This document shows positions 9,168-16,673 of a stretch of 64,000 bases of DNA, piece by piece. Position 1 is the first letter of the stretch. Every line of letters starts with the position of its first letter. The notes below the pieces were generated by a model that saw nothing but the letters and a program-made list of their open reading frames with translations, had not been told where the DNA came from and made no database searches. Made by a program: the position numbers and the translations under genes. Source of the DNA: Streptomyces sp. NBRC 110028 (GTDB taxonomy: Bacteria > Actinomycetota > Actinomycetes > Streptomycetales > Streptomycetaceae); contig NZ_BBUZ01000041.1 in NCBI RefSeq assembly GCF_001417735.1, positions 1-64,000 of the forward strand, written 5' to 3'.

Positions 9168-9926
9168 ATGGCAGGCACAGAGCGACTGAGGCAGATCACC
9201 GAGGCCGTACGGAGCGCGGGCCGCCTCGGGGTCGCGGAGCTGGCCGCACTCACCGGCGCCTCGGAGATGACCATCCGGCGCGACCTGGAGGCATTGGCCG
9301 CTCAGGGCGTCCTGGAGCGTTACCGGGGCGGGGCGCGGAGCCTGCTGCTGCGCGGCGAGGAGCCGCCGTTCGCGCTGCGCGCCCAGGACGGGCTGGAGGT
9401 CAAGCGGCGCATCGCGGCGGAGGTCGCCGGGCTGATCGCCGACGGGGAGTCCGTCGTCCTCGACAGCGGCACCACCTGCCTGGAGGTGGCCCGGGCGCTG
9501 GAGCACCGCCGGGTCACCGTGATGCCGCTGTCCCTGCACGCGGCGAACGCGCTGAGCGGTGCCCCGCAGGTGACGCTGCTGGTGCCCGGCGGCCGGTCCC
9601 GGCCGGGCGAACTGGCGCTGACCGGCCCGCTGGCCCAGGCGTCGCTGGCCGCGCTGCGCTTCGACACCGCGGTCATCGGCTGCTGCGGGCTCGACTCCGC
9701 GGGCGGGCTGACCGCTTACGACCTGGACGACGCCGCCGTGAAGCGTGCCGCCATCGCCTCGTCCCGCCGCGTGATCGCCGTCACGGAGGCCGCCAAACTC
9801 GGCCACACCGCCCTGGCGTTCGTCGCCGCCGCCTCCGATCTGGACGCGGTGGTGACGGACGAGACCGCGGCGGAGGAGGAGACCGGCCGGCTGGCGGCGG
9901 CCGGCGTGGTCGTACGGAAGGTATGA
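9168..9926 (+). CDS. DeoR/GlpR-family transcriptional regulator
   Basis: A 252-residue regulator. An N-terminal DeoR helix-turn-helix (LRQITEAVRSAGRLGVAELA, GASEMTIRRDLEALAAQGVL) is followed by the DeoR C-terminal sugar-phosphate sensor domain (VVLDSGTTCLEVARAL, AVIGCCGLDSAGGLTAYDLD, AAKLGHTAL). Such proteins usually repress sugar or nucleoside genes and respond to phosphorylated sugars. The start at 9168 gives the usual family N terminus; ATG at 9144 and TTG at 9138 are also in frame and none has a strong ribosome site. The gene is divergent from the MFS transporter, its probable target. Confidence 0.85.
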   Translation: MAGTERLRQITEAVRSAGRLGVAELAALTGASEMTIRRDLEALAAQGVLERYRGGARSLLLRGEEPPFALRAQDGLEVKRRIAAEVAGLIADGESVVLDSGTTCLEVARALEHRRVTVMPLSLHAANALSGAPQVTLLVPGGRSRPGELALTGPLAQASLAALRFDTAVIGCCGLDSAGGLTAYDLDDAAVKRAAIASSRRVIAVTEAAKLGHTALAFVAAASDLDAVVTDETAAEEETGRLAAAGVVVRKV

Positions 9927-10118
9927 ACGTACGGGCGCCGGGGCTGGCCTGCGGCGATCCCTGCTTCAAGGGGCCGCAGGGCCGGGGCATATGCCAGAGC
10001 GAGGAGCCGGGGAACACTCCCGCAGAAGATGCGTCGTTCCTCACATACGGCGGGTAACACCCCAGTTGAGAGGTTTAGGCCACAGCGCTTGTCAGTGGCT
10101 GCCCCTACTCTGTTTCCC

Positions 10119-10310
10119 ATGCGTCCGACTCCTACTCCTCAGAGCCCCGCCTTACTGACCACCTCCACCGACCAGGCCAACGAGGCGATCCGCGTGTTCC
10201 TGCGGGCCCGGGCCGGGCGGGCCTTGCGGCCTGCCGAGCGGGCGGAGTACGGGCGGCTGCTCGGGGTGTACACGCGGGCGCTGCGCGGTGAGATGGAGCA
10301 GGCGGCCTGA
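10119..10310 (+). CDS. Small conserved Streptomyces protein of unknown function
   Basis: A 63-residue basic protein (contains TTSTDQANEAIRVFLRARAG, then a C-terminal helix rich in Arg/Glu). The ATG at 10119 is preferred; longer in-frame versions from 10029 lack coding character. I know similar short proteins in Streptomyces but no function. Codon 12 (10152-10154) is TTA, the rare leucine codon read by bldA tRNA. The next gene, a penicillin-binding protein, also carries TTA codons, so the pair may share developmental control. The intergenic stretch 9927-10118 shows nothing else recognisable. Confidence 0.65.
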   Translation: MRPTPTPQSPALLTTSTDQANEAIRVFLRARAGRALRPAERAEYGRLLGVYTRALRGEMEQAA

Positions 10311-10349
10311 CAAGCGGGGCGCCGACCACACCTGGGGGCGGGCGACGCC

Positions 10350-11951
10350 ATGCGTACAGCGGGGAGAGTCGTACTCGGTACGGCGTTAGCAGGGTTCATC
10401 GGAGTTGCGGGGATCGGGGGGTACAACCTCTACATGGGGGTGACCGGCGGCAGTGAGTCGTCGGTTCCGGACGGCGCCGTGACGCCGGCCGAAGTCAAGG
10501 AAACGGCGCGGGACTTCCTGGCGGCTTGGGCGGACCAGAACGACCTGCGGGCCGCCGCGTTCACCAACGACGCCCAGAGCGCGGGTGCCGCGTTGAGCGG
10601 CTATCGCGAGGACGGCCGGGTGGAGAAGCTGACGCTCACGGCGGGCGAAGCGCACAGCAGCACGGTGCCGTTCCGGGTCGAGGCGCAGATCGCCTTCGGG
10701 AAGACGCGTTCGACATGGGCGTACGACTCCCAGCTCACCGTCGTGCGGGGCCGGACCACGGGGAAGCCGCTGGTGGACTGGAAACCGGCGGTCATCCATC
10801 CCCGACTGACAGCCGGTGAAACGTTACAGACGGGCATGGCGGACCATCAGCCGGTCCGGTTGCTGGACCGGAGCGGCAAGGAGCTGAAGCAGGGGCGCTA
10901 TCCGTCCCTCGATCCGGTGCTGAACGCGCTGCGGGCGCGATACGGCGACAAGGCCGGTGGCGCCGCCCGGGTCGAGGTGACGGCGGTCAAAGCCGACGGG
11001 ACGGCCGGCGCGACGCTGCATGTGGTGACGAAGGGCAAGCGGGGGAGCCTGCGCACGACGCTGGATCAGGCGGTGCAGCGGCGCGCGGAGTCGGCCGTGA
11101 GCGAGCGGAACGGGGCGTCCGTAGTGGCGCTCAGGCCCAGCACCGGGGAGATCCTCGCGGTGGCCAACTCGGACAAGGCCGAGTTCAACGCCGCGTTACA
11201 GGGACAGACGGCGCCCGGGTCCACGTTCAAGATCATCACCGCCGCCGCGCTGCTGGAGTCGGGCAAGGTGACGCCCGCCCAGCCGGTGCCGTGCCCGAAG
11301 ACGGCGGCGTACGCGCAGGGCATGACGTTCCACAACGTCGAGGAGAGCGAGAATCCGGGCGCCACCTTCGCCCAGGACTTCGCGGCCTCCTGCAACACCG
11401 CGTTCGTCTCGCTCGCGGGCTCCATACCCGACGACGGGGTGGCGGAGGAGGCGCGGGCGGTGTTCGGGATCGGGCTGGACTGGCGGGTGGGCGTGACCAC
11501 GTTCGACGGCTCGGTGCCGACGGAGGGCGGGGACGGCAAGGCCGCGGCGGTCATCGGGCAGGGCACGGTGCAGATGAACCCGCTGACCATGGCGTCGGTG
11601 GCGGCCACCGTGCGGACGGGCGCCTTCAAGCAGCCGGTGCTGGTGGCGCCGTCGGTGGACAACCGGAGGCTGGCCACCAGCGAGCGCGGGCTGACCCCGG
11701 CGGCCGTGGCACAGCTGAAGGGCATGATGCGGCTCACGGCGACGAGCGGCACCGCGGCGCGGGCGATGGCGGGCCTCGGCGGCGACATCGGCGCCAAGAC
11801 CGGCTCGGCCGAGATCGACGGGCAGGCGGCGACCAACGCCTGGTTCACGGCCTACCGGGACGACATGGCCGCGGCGGCCGTGGTCACGGCGGGCGGGCAT
11901 GGCGGTGACGCGGCCGGACCTGTCGTGCGGCAGGTGCTCGAATCCCCCTGA
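10350..11951 (+). CDS. Penicillin-binding protein, transpeptidase (class B)
   Basis: A 533-residue membrane-anchored D,D-transpeptidase. One N-terminal membrane segment (residues 5-30) is followed by an NTF2-like MecA_N-type domain (about 45-155), a linker, and a transpeptidase domain. The active site motifs are complete: Ser291-Thr-Phe-Lys294, Ser347-Cys-Asn349 and Lys483-Thr-Gly. It would cross-link peptidoglycan outside the membrane. The PBP2a-like N-terminal domain is common in actinobacterial class B enzymes. Three leucines are encoded by TTA (codons 13, 159 and 283), which is exceptional in this GC-rich genome and suggests bldA-dependent, late expression. Confidence 0.92.
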   Translation: MRTAGRVVLGTALAGFIGVAGIGGYNLYMGVTGGSESSVPDGAVTPAEVKETARDFLAAWADQNDLRAAAFTNDAQSAGAALSGYREDGRVEKLTLTAGEAHSSTVPFRVEAQIAFGKTRSTWAYDSQLTVVRGRTTGKPLVDWKPAVIHPRLTAGETLQTGMADHQPVRLLDRSGKELKQGRYPSLDPVLNALRARYGDKAGGAARVEVTAVKADGTAGATLHVVTKGKRGSLRTTLDQAVQRRAESAVSERNGASVVALRPSTGEILAVANSDKAEFNAALQGQTAPGSTFKIITAAALLESGKVTPAQPVPCPKTAAYAQGMTFHNVEESENPGATFAQDFAASCNTAFVSLAGSIPDDGVAEEARAVFGIGLDWRVGVTTFDGSVPTEGGDGKAAAVIGQGTVQMNPLTMASVAATVRTGAFKQPVLVAPSVDNRRLATSERGLTPAAVAQLKGMMRLTATSGTAARAMAGLGGDIGAKTGSAEIDGQAATNAWFTAYRDDMAAAAVVTAGGHGGDAAGPVVRQVLESP

Positions 11952-12017
11952 GGGCGGTGGTCCTCGCTTCTGCCCCCGCTTGCCTCTGACGCTTCGTACA
12001 AGGGTTGTGCGAAGGGG

Positions 12018-12047
12018 TTGTCTATGGCCAGGCGCACGCTCTAGCCT
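12018..12047 (+). promoter_or_regulatory. Candidate housekeeping promoter for the ROK regulator
   Basis: TTGTCT (12018-12023) and TAGCCT (12042-12047) are separated by 18 bp and match the streptomycete vegetative -35/-10 pattern. The expected transcript start is about 35 bp ahead of the GTG start at 12089. Confidence 0.4.
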
Positions 12048-12088
12048 GGCGCGGCGTCAGCCGGGAGAGCCACAGAGGGGATTTTGGC

Positions 12089-13339
12089 GTGAAGCGCACG
12101 TCCCGCGACATACGCACCGCCAACCGCTACGGGGTACTGCGCCACATCGTCGCCGAATCCCCGGTGTCCCGGCAGGAGGTGGCCGCGGCGACCGGGCTGA
12201 GCCTGGCCACGGTCGCCAATCTCGTCGGCGAGCTGCTGGAGCTGGGCATGCTGGTCGAGGTCGGCTACGAGGACTCCGACGGCGGCCGGCCGCGCGGGCT
12301 GGTCGCCGTCAACTCCTCCGGCGGCGCGCTGATCGGGGTGGACGTCGCGGAGACGTACATCCATGTCGAGCTGTTCGACCTGGCCCTGACCGTCCTCGCC
12401 CGCGCCGAGGAGGAGTTGCGCCCGGAGCGCCCGGCGGAGAACGACCCGACCAAGGTGGTGGCGCACATCGCCGCCGCCGTGGCGTCCGTGGTCGGGCAGG
12501 CGAAGGTCGCGCCCGAGCGGGTGCTGGGGGCCGGGGTCAGCATGCCGGGGCAGGTGGACCGGGAGGGCGGGGTGTCGGTCTTCGCGCCCAACTGGGACTG
12601 GCACGACGTACCGCTGCTGCGGATGCTGGCCGACCACATCCCGTACCCCCTGTACCTGGACAACCCGCTGCGCGCGTGCACGGTGGCCGAGCAGTGGTTC
12701 GGCGCGGCGCGCGGCCGGGGTGACGCGGTGGTGGTGAACCTCGGTACGGGCGTGGGCGCCGGGCTCGCGCTCGGCGGGACGCTGCACCGCGGGGTCAGCA
12801 ACAGCGCGGGCGAGTGGGGGCACACCACCCTCATCCTGGACGGGCGGCAGTGCCACTGCGGCAACCGGGGCTGTGTGGAGACGTACGTCGGCGCGCCCGG
12901 CATCATGCGGAATCTGCGCGAGCTGAGCCCGGACAGTCCGCTGCTGCGCCCCGGCGACCAGACGGCGACCATCGAGGCCCTGGGGCGGGGGCTGGCGGAC
13001 GGGGACCCGGTGGCCGTCCAGGTGGTCCGCGACACGGCCCGCTATCTCGGGGCGGGCCTCGCCGACCTGATCAATCTGCTCAACCCGGAAGTGATCGTGC
13101 TCAGCAGCTGGGTCGCGGCCGCGCTGGGCGAGGGGCTGCTGGCCGAGGTGCGCGAGGCGGTGGCCGGGCGCGCGCTGCGCCGTCCGCTGGCGAACACCGA
13201 GATCGTGCTGTGCCCGATCCCGTCGAACCCGGTGAGCCTCGGGGCCGCGACCTTCGTGCTGGAGGGGTCGCTGGCGTCCGTGGGGCTGAAGCAGCGCCGC
13301 ACAGCGGCCGTACGGACCCGCGGCGGCAGCCCTTCCTGA
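12089..13339 (+). CDS. ROK-family transcriptional regulator
   Basis: A 416-residue repressor-type ROK protein. An N-terminal MarR-like helix-turn-helix (VSRQEVAAATGLSLATVANL) is followed by an ROK sugar-kinase fold with the ATPase-like motif NLGTGVGAGLALGG and the zinc site CHCGNRGCVETYVG. GTG at 12089 is preceded by GAGGGG at good spacing. ROK regulators sense sugars; the gene lies immediately upstream of a sugar ABC transporter and beta-galactosidase, and so is probably their regulator or a co-regulator. The substrate is likely a galactoside, inferred from the downstream LacZ-type enzyme. Confidence 0.88.
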   Translation: MKRTSRDIRTANRYGVLRHIVAESPVSRQEVAAATGLSLATVANLVGELLELGMLVEVGYEDSDGGRPRGLVAVNSSGGALIGVDVAETYIHVELFDLALTVLARAEEELRPERPAENDPTKVVAHIAAAVASVVGQAKVAPERVLGAGVSMPGQVDREGGVSVFAPNWDWHDVPLLRMLADHIPYPLYLDNPLRACTVAEQWFGAARGRGDAVVVNLGTGVGAGLALGGTLHRGVSNSAGEWGHTTLILDGRQCHCGNRGCVETYVGAPGIMRNLRELSPDSPLLRPGDQTATIEALGRGLADGDPVAVQVVRDTARYLGAGLADLINLLNPEVIVLSSWVAAALGEGLLAEVREAVAGRALRRPLANTEIVLCPIPSNPVSLGAATFVLEGSLASVGLKQRRTAAVRTRGGSPS

Positions 13340-13351
13340 CGGCGGCGGGGC

Positions 13352-13393
13352 GTGGGAGCGTTCCCACACCCCGGTTCCGTTCGAAGGCTCGAA
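13352..13393. promoter_or_regulatory. Two palindromic operators ahead of the sugar transporter operon
   Basis: GTGGGAGCGTTCCCAC at 13352-13367 is a near-perfect dyad and differs by one base in the core from TGGGAGCGCTCCCA, the box bound by the LacI-family regulator CebR. A second dyad, TTCGAAGGCTCGAA, lies at 13380-13393. Both lie upstream of the promoter candidate for the binding-protein gene. Confidence 0.55.
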
Positions 13394-13431
13394 CCGTCCC
13401 GGAACTCCCGCCGGGTACTTCGTCCAACCCC

Positions 13432-13460
13432 TTGCCGAAGTCTTCGTCTATGGCTAACGT
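13432..13460 (+). promoter_or_regulatory. Candidate promoter of the sugar ABC/beta-galactosidase operon
   Basis: TTGCCG (13432-13437), a 17-bp spacer and TAACGT (13455-13460) form a plausible vegetative promoter. The leader would be about 55 nt to the ATG at 13521. Confidence 0.4.
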
Positions 13461-13520
13461 CCCGCTGCACCAACGCACTTGGCCGTGAACCGTGATCGTG
13501 ATCCGAGACAAGGACATCAG

Positions 13521-14786
13521 ATGTCGGCAATGAACAGAGCCAGGGATGCCAGGGACTGGGACCGCCGCAGCGTGCTGCGCGCCGTCGGCGGGGTGGCCGC
13601 CCTGGGCGGGCTCGCCGCCTGCGGTTCGAACACCGGCCGCGCCGGCGGCGACGGCAAGTCGATCAAGCAGATGTACCACGCCTACGGGGAGCAGGGCACC
13701 CAGCAGGCCGCCAAGAAGTTCGCCGACGCCTACGACAAGGCGAAGGTCACCATCGAATGGGTGCCGGGCGAGTACGAGTCCAAGCTGGCGACCTCCCTGC
13801 TGGGTTCGGGCCGCCCGGACGTCTTCGAGTACCACCCCGATCTGCAGTTGGTGCGCTCGAAGCAGATCGTCCCGCTCGACGACGTCATCGCCGACGTCAA
13901 GGACGACTTCCTGCCGGAGGACATCACGGCGAATTCCGTGGACGGAAAGATCTACGGCATTCGCATGATCGATGACCCGCAGTTCTTCTTCTACCGCAAG
14001 TCGCTCTTCGAGGACGCCGGGGTCAAGCCGCCGACCACGTTTGACGATCTGATCGACATCGCGCACAAACTGACCAAGGGGAAGGTCAAGGGCCTGTACA
14101 TCGGCCAGAACCTGAAGACCATCAGCAAGCCGCTCGTCTGGTCCAACGGCACGCACTACCTCACCGAGGACCACAAGATCGCGTACCACACCGATGAGCT
14201 GGAGCAGACCCTCACCAAGGCGCGGGAGCTGTACCGGAGCAAGTCGCTGCTGCTGGGCGCCCCGACCGAGACCTGGGACCCGACCAGCTTCGTCCAGGGG
14301 CTGTGCGCGATCCAGTGGTGCGGGATATGGGCGATTCCCGCGATCCAGAAGGCGTTCGGCGACGACTTCGGGATCTTCCCCTTCCCCAAGTCCGGCGGCA
14401 AGGGTCGCCCGGTGGTCTACAACGGCGGCTGGTCCACGTACGTATCGGCCAAGGCCAAGGACGTCGACGGGGCCAAGGAATTCGTCAAGTGGCTGTGGAT
14501 CGAGCAGAAGAAGTACCAGCAGGAATGGGCCCTGGACTACGGGTTCCACATTCCCGCGCGCAAGAGCATCGCCGCCGGGGCGGACAAGCTCAAGAGCGGG
14601 GTCGCGGCCGAGGCGGTCGAGCTGTTCAACAGCCACGGCATCTTCGACGACCCGTACTGGACCGAGGGCATGTTCAACATCGTGCTCGACGCGGTGGTCA
14701 ACTCGGTGCGCGACAGCAAGAACCCCGCCGCCGAACTCGACAAGGCCGACAAGAAGATCGAGCGCGAGCTGAAGAAGCTCGGCTAG
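13521..14786 (+). CDS. Sugar ABC transporter substrate-binding lipoprotein
   Basis: A 421-residue extracellular binding protein of family 1 (MalE-like). The N terminus has a twin-arginine motif (DRRSVLRAVGG) and a lipobox LAAC at about residues 31-34, so it is probably a Tat-exported lipoprotein. Typical solute-binding sequence follows (PDVFEYHPDLQLVRSKQIVP; GIFPFPKSGGKGRPVVYNGG). The ATG at 13521 has AAGGAC upstream. It would capture an oligosaccharide outside the cell and deliver it to the two permeases that follow. No ATPase gene is in the operon, as is common in Streptomyces, where MsiK serves many such transporters. Confidence 0.9.
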   Translation: MSAMNRARDARDWDRRSVLRAVGGVAALGGLAACGSNTGRAGGDGKSIKQMYHAYGEQGTQQAAKKFADAYDKAKVTIEWVPGEYESKLATSLLGSGRPDVFEYHPDLQLVRSKQIVPLDDVIADVKDDFLPEDITANSVDGKIYGIRMIDDPQFFFYRKSLFEDAGVKPPTTFDDLIDIAHKLTKGKVKGLYIGQNLKTISKPLVWSNGTHYLTEDHKIAYHTDELEQTLTKARELYRSKSLLLGAPTETWDPTSFVQGLCAIQWCGIWAIPAIQKAFGDDFGIFPFPKSGGKGRPVVYNGGWSTYVSAKAKDVDGAKEFVKWLWIEQKKYQQEWALDYGFHIPARKSIAAGADKLKSGVAAEAVELFNSHGIFDDPYWTEGMFNIVLDAVVNSVRDSKNPAAELDKADKKIERELKKLG

Positions 14787-14807
14787 GCCGGCGGGTCCGG
14801 AACTGAC

Positions 14808-15791
14808 ATGGCGACCACCACCCCCACCCAGAGCGCCGCCCCCGGCCGCCCGCCCCGCAAGGCGGCTCCCGCCGGACGCCGGCCGCGCGGGCTCGGCGGC
14901 AGCCGCGGCCGCACCCTCAACTTCTGGCTGTTCACCGGCCCGTTCCTCATCGGGCTGATCGTCTTCGTCTACGTACCGATCGGCTGGAGCCTCTGGCTCA
15001 GCCTGTACAACGCGAAGGGCACCGTCGCTCCCACCGAGTTCGTCGGCCTCGGCAACTACGCCGACATGCTCAGCGACGGCGACTTCGTGGACAGCCTGAT
15101 CAACTTCACGATCTTCGCCGCGATCATCGTCCCGATCACCTACGCGCTCTCCCTCGCCCTCGCGCTGCTGGTGCACCGCATCCGCTTCATGAAGGCGTTC
15201 TTCCGCTCGGTGTTCTTCCTGCCGACCGCGTGCAGCTTCGTCGTGGCCTCGCTGGTCTGGAAGATGTCGATGTTCAACGGGCTGCGCTACGGCATGGTCA
15301 ACACCGTGCTCGACTGGTTCGGCGCCGACTCCGTCGCCTGGCTCGCCTCGCCCCATCCGCCCTGGTACTGGCTGGTGATCTGCACCGCCCGGCTGTGGCT
15401 CCAGTGCGGGTTCTACATGATCCTCTTCCTGGCCGCGCTGCAGAACATCCCGCGCGAGCTGTACGAGGCGGCGGCCGTGGACGGCGCCAAGTCCGGCTGG
15501 CAGACGTTCCGCCACATCACCCTGCCGCAGCTGCGCGCCACCTCGGTCGCGGTCGTCCTGCTGCTGCTCATCGCGGCCTACCAGGCGTTCGACGAGTTCT
15601 ACAACATCCTCGACGAGGGCCGCGCCACCTGGGGCAGGCCGCCACTGGTCGAGCTGTACCTCCAGGCGCTCGGCGCCAACCAGGACTACGGGCACGCCAG
15701 CGCGGGCGCCCTCATCCTCGCCCTGCTGATCGCCATGGTCACCCTGGCCCAGGGCAGGTTCCTCGGCTTCGGAAGGGGTGACGACAAGTGA
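14808..15791 (+). CDS. Sugar ABC transporter permease (MalF-like)
   Basis: A 327-residue inner-membrane permease with about six transmembrane segments and a basic N-terminal extension rich in Pro/Arg. The cytoplasmic EAA loop (EAAAVDGAKSGWQTFRHITL), which contacts the ATPase, lies near residue 220. It lies 21 bp after the binding-protein gene and overlaps the next permease by GTGA. Together they form a carbohydrate-uptake (CUT1) transporter. Confidence 0.9.
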   Translation: MATTTPTQSAAPGRPPRKAAPAGRRPRGLGGSRGRTLNFWLFTGPFLIGLIVFVYVPIGWSLWLSLYNAKGTVAPTEFVGLGNYADMLSDGDFVDSLINFTIFAAIIVPITYALSLALALLVHRIRFMKAFFRSVFFLPTACSFVVASLVWKMSMFNGLRYGMVNTVLDWFGADSVAWLASPHPPWYWLVICTARLWLQCGFYMILFLAALQNIPRELYEAAAVDGAKSGWQTFRHITLPQLRATSVAVVLLLLIAAYQAFDEFYNILDEGRATWGRPPLVELYLQALGANQDYGHASAGALILALLIAMVTLAQGRFLGFGRGDDK

Positions 15792-16660
15792 CCGTCACGG
15801 CGCCCAGGCCCGCCATGGTCAAGAAGCGCACGGCGCGCTCCGTCATGAACGGCACCGGCCTCTACGTCGCGCTCGGCGTGGCGACCCTGCTGTTCCTCGT
15901 GCCCTTCTATCTGATCGTCCGCAACGCGCTGTCCACCGACCCGGACATCACCGGTGAGGACTGGGCGTTCTTCCCCACCGACCTGCAGTGGGGGAACGTC
16001 AAGGAGCTGTTCGACGACCCCTCCGTACCGTTCGCCCGGGCGCTGTGGAACTCCACCGTGGTGGCCGTGCTGCACACCCTCGGGACCCTGCTGGTGTGCT
16101 CATTGGCCGGATACGGCCTGGCCCGCATCCCGTACAAGCACGCCAACAAGGTGCTGTACACGGTGCTGTTCACCCTCATGGTCCCGGCGGCGGTGACCTT
16201 CGTGCCGAGCTATGTGCTGGTGTCGTCCCTGGGCTGGGTCTCCTCGCTGCGCGGCCTGGTCATCCCGGGCCTGTTCAGCGGCTTCACCGCGTTCCTCTTC
16301 CGCCAGTACTTCCTGGGGTTCCCCAAGGAGCTGGAGGAGGCGGCCCGGGTCGACGGGCTGGGCTACTGGGGTGCGTACTGGCGCATCGTCGTGCCCAATT
16401 CGCTCAACTTCTTCGCGGCGATCTCGGTCATCACGTTCATCAGCGGCTGGAACGCCTTCCTGTGGCCCCTGGTGATCGGCCAGGATCAGAGCTCGTGGAC
16501 CGTGCAGGTCGCGCTCTCCTCGTACATGACCGCACAGACGATCAACATCCATCTGATCTTCATGGCAACGGCCGTATCGATCCTGCCACTTGTGCTCGTC
16601 TTCGTGTTCCTGCAGCGCTGGCTCGTGCAGGGTGTGGCACAGACCGGTATCAAGGGCTGA
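15788..16660 (+). CDS. Sugar ABC transporter permease (MalG-like)
   Basis: A 290-residue permease with six membrane segments. The EAA loop EEAARVDGLGYWGAYWRIVV is near residue 182, and the C terminus has the usual RWLVQGVAQTGIKG ending of CUT1 MalG-type subunits. GTG at 15788 overlaps the preceding stop (GTGA), indicating translational coupling. Followed after 13 bp by the beta-galactosidase gene. Confidence 0.9.
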   Translation: MTVTAPRPAMVKKRTARSVMNGTGLYVALGVATLLFLVPFYLIVRNALSTDPDITGEDWAFFPTDLQWGNVKELFDDPSVPFARALWNSTVVAVLHTLGTLLVCSLAGYGLARIPYKHANKVLYTVLFTLMVPAAVTFVPSYVLVSSLGWVSSLRGLVIPGLFSGFTAFLFRQYFLGFPKELEEAARVDGLGYWGAYWRIVVPNSLNFFAAISVITFISGWNAFLWPLVIGQDQSSWTVQVALSSYMTAQTINIHLIFMATAVSILPLVLVFVFLQRWLVQGVAQTGIKG

Positions 16661-16673
16661 CCGAGGAGAGTCG

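Noticed and set aside
13101..15695. Very long minus-strand frame (864 codons) opposite the ABC transporter genes
   Set aside because: It is an antisense shadow of high-GC coding sequence; the plus strand has clear ABC families with overlaps and ribosome sites.
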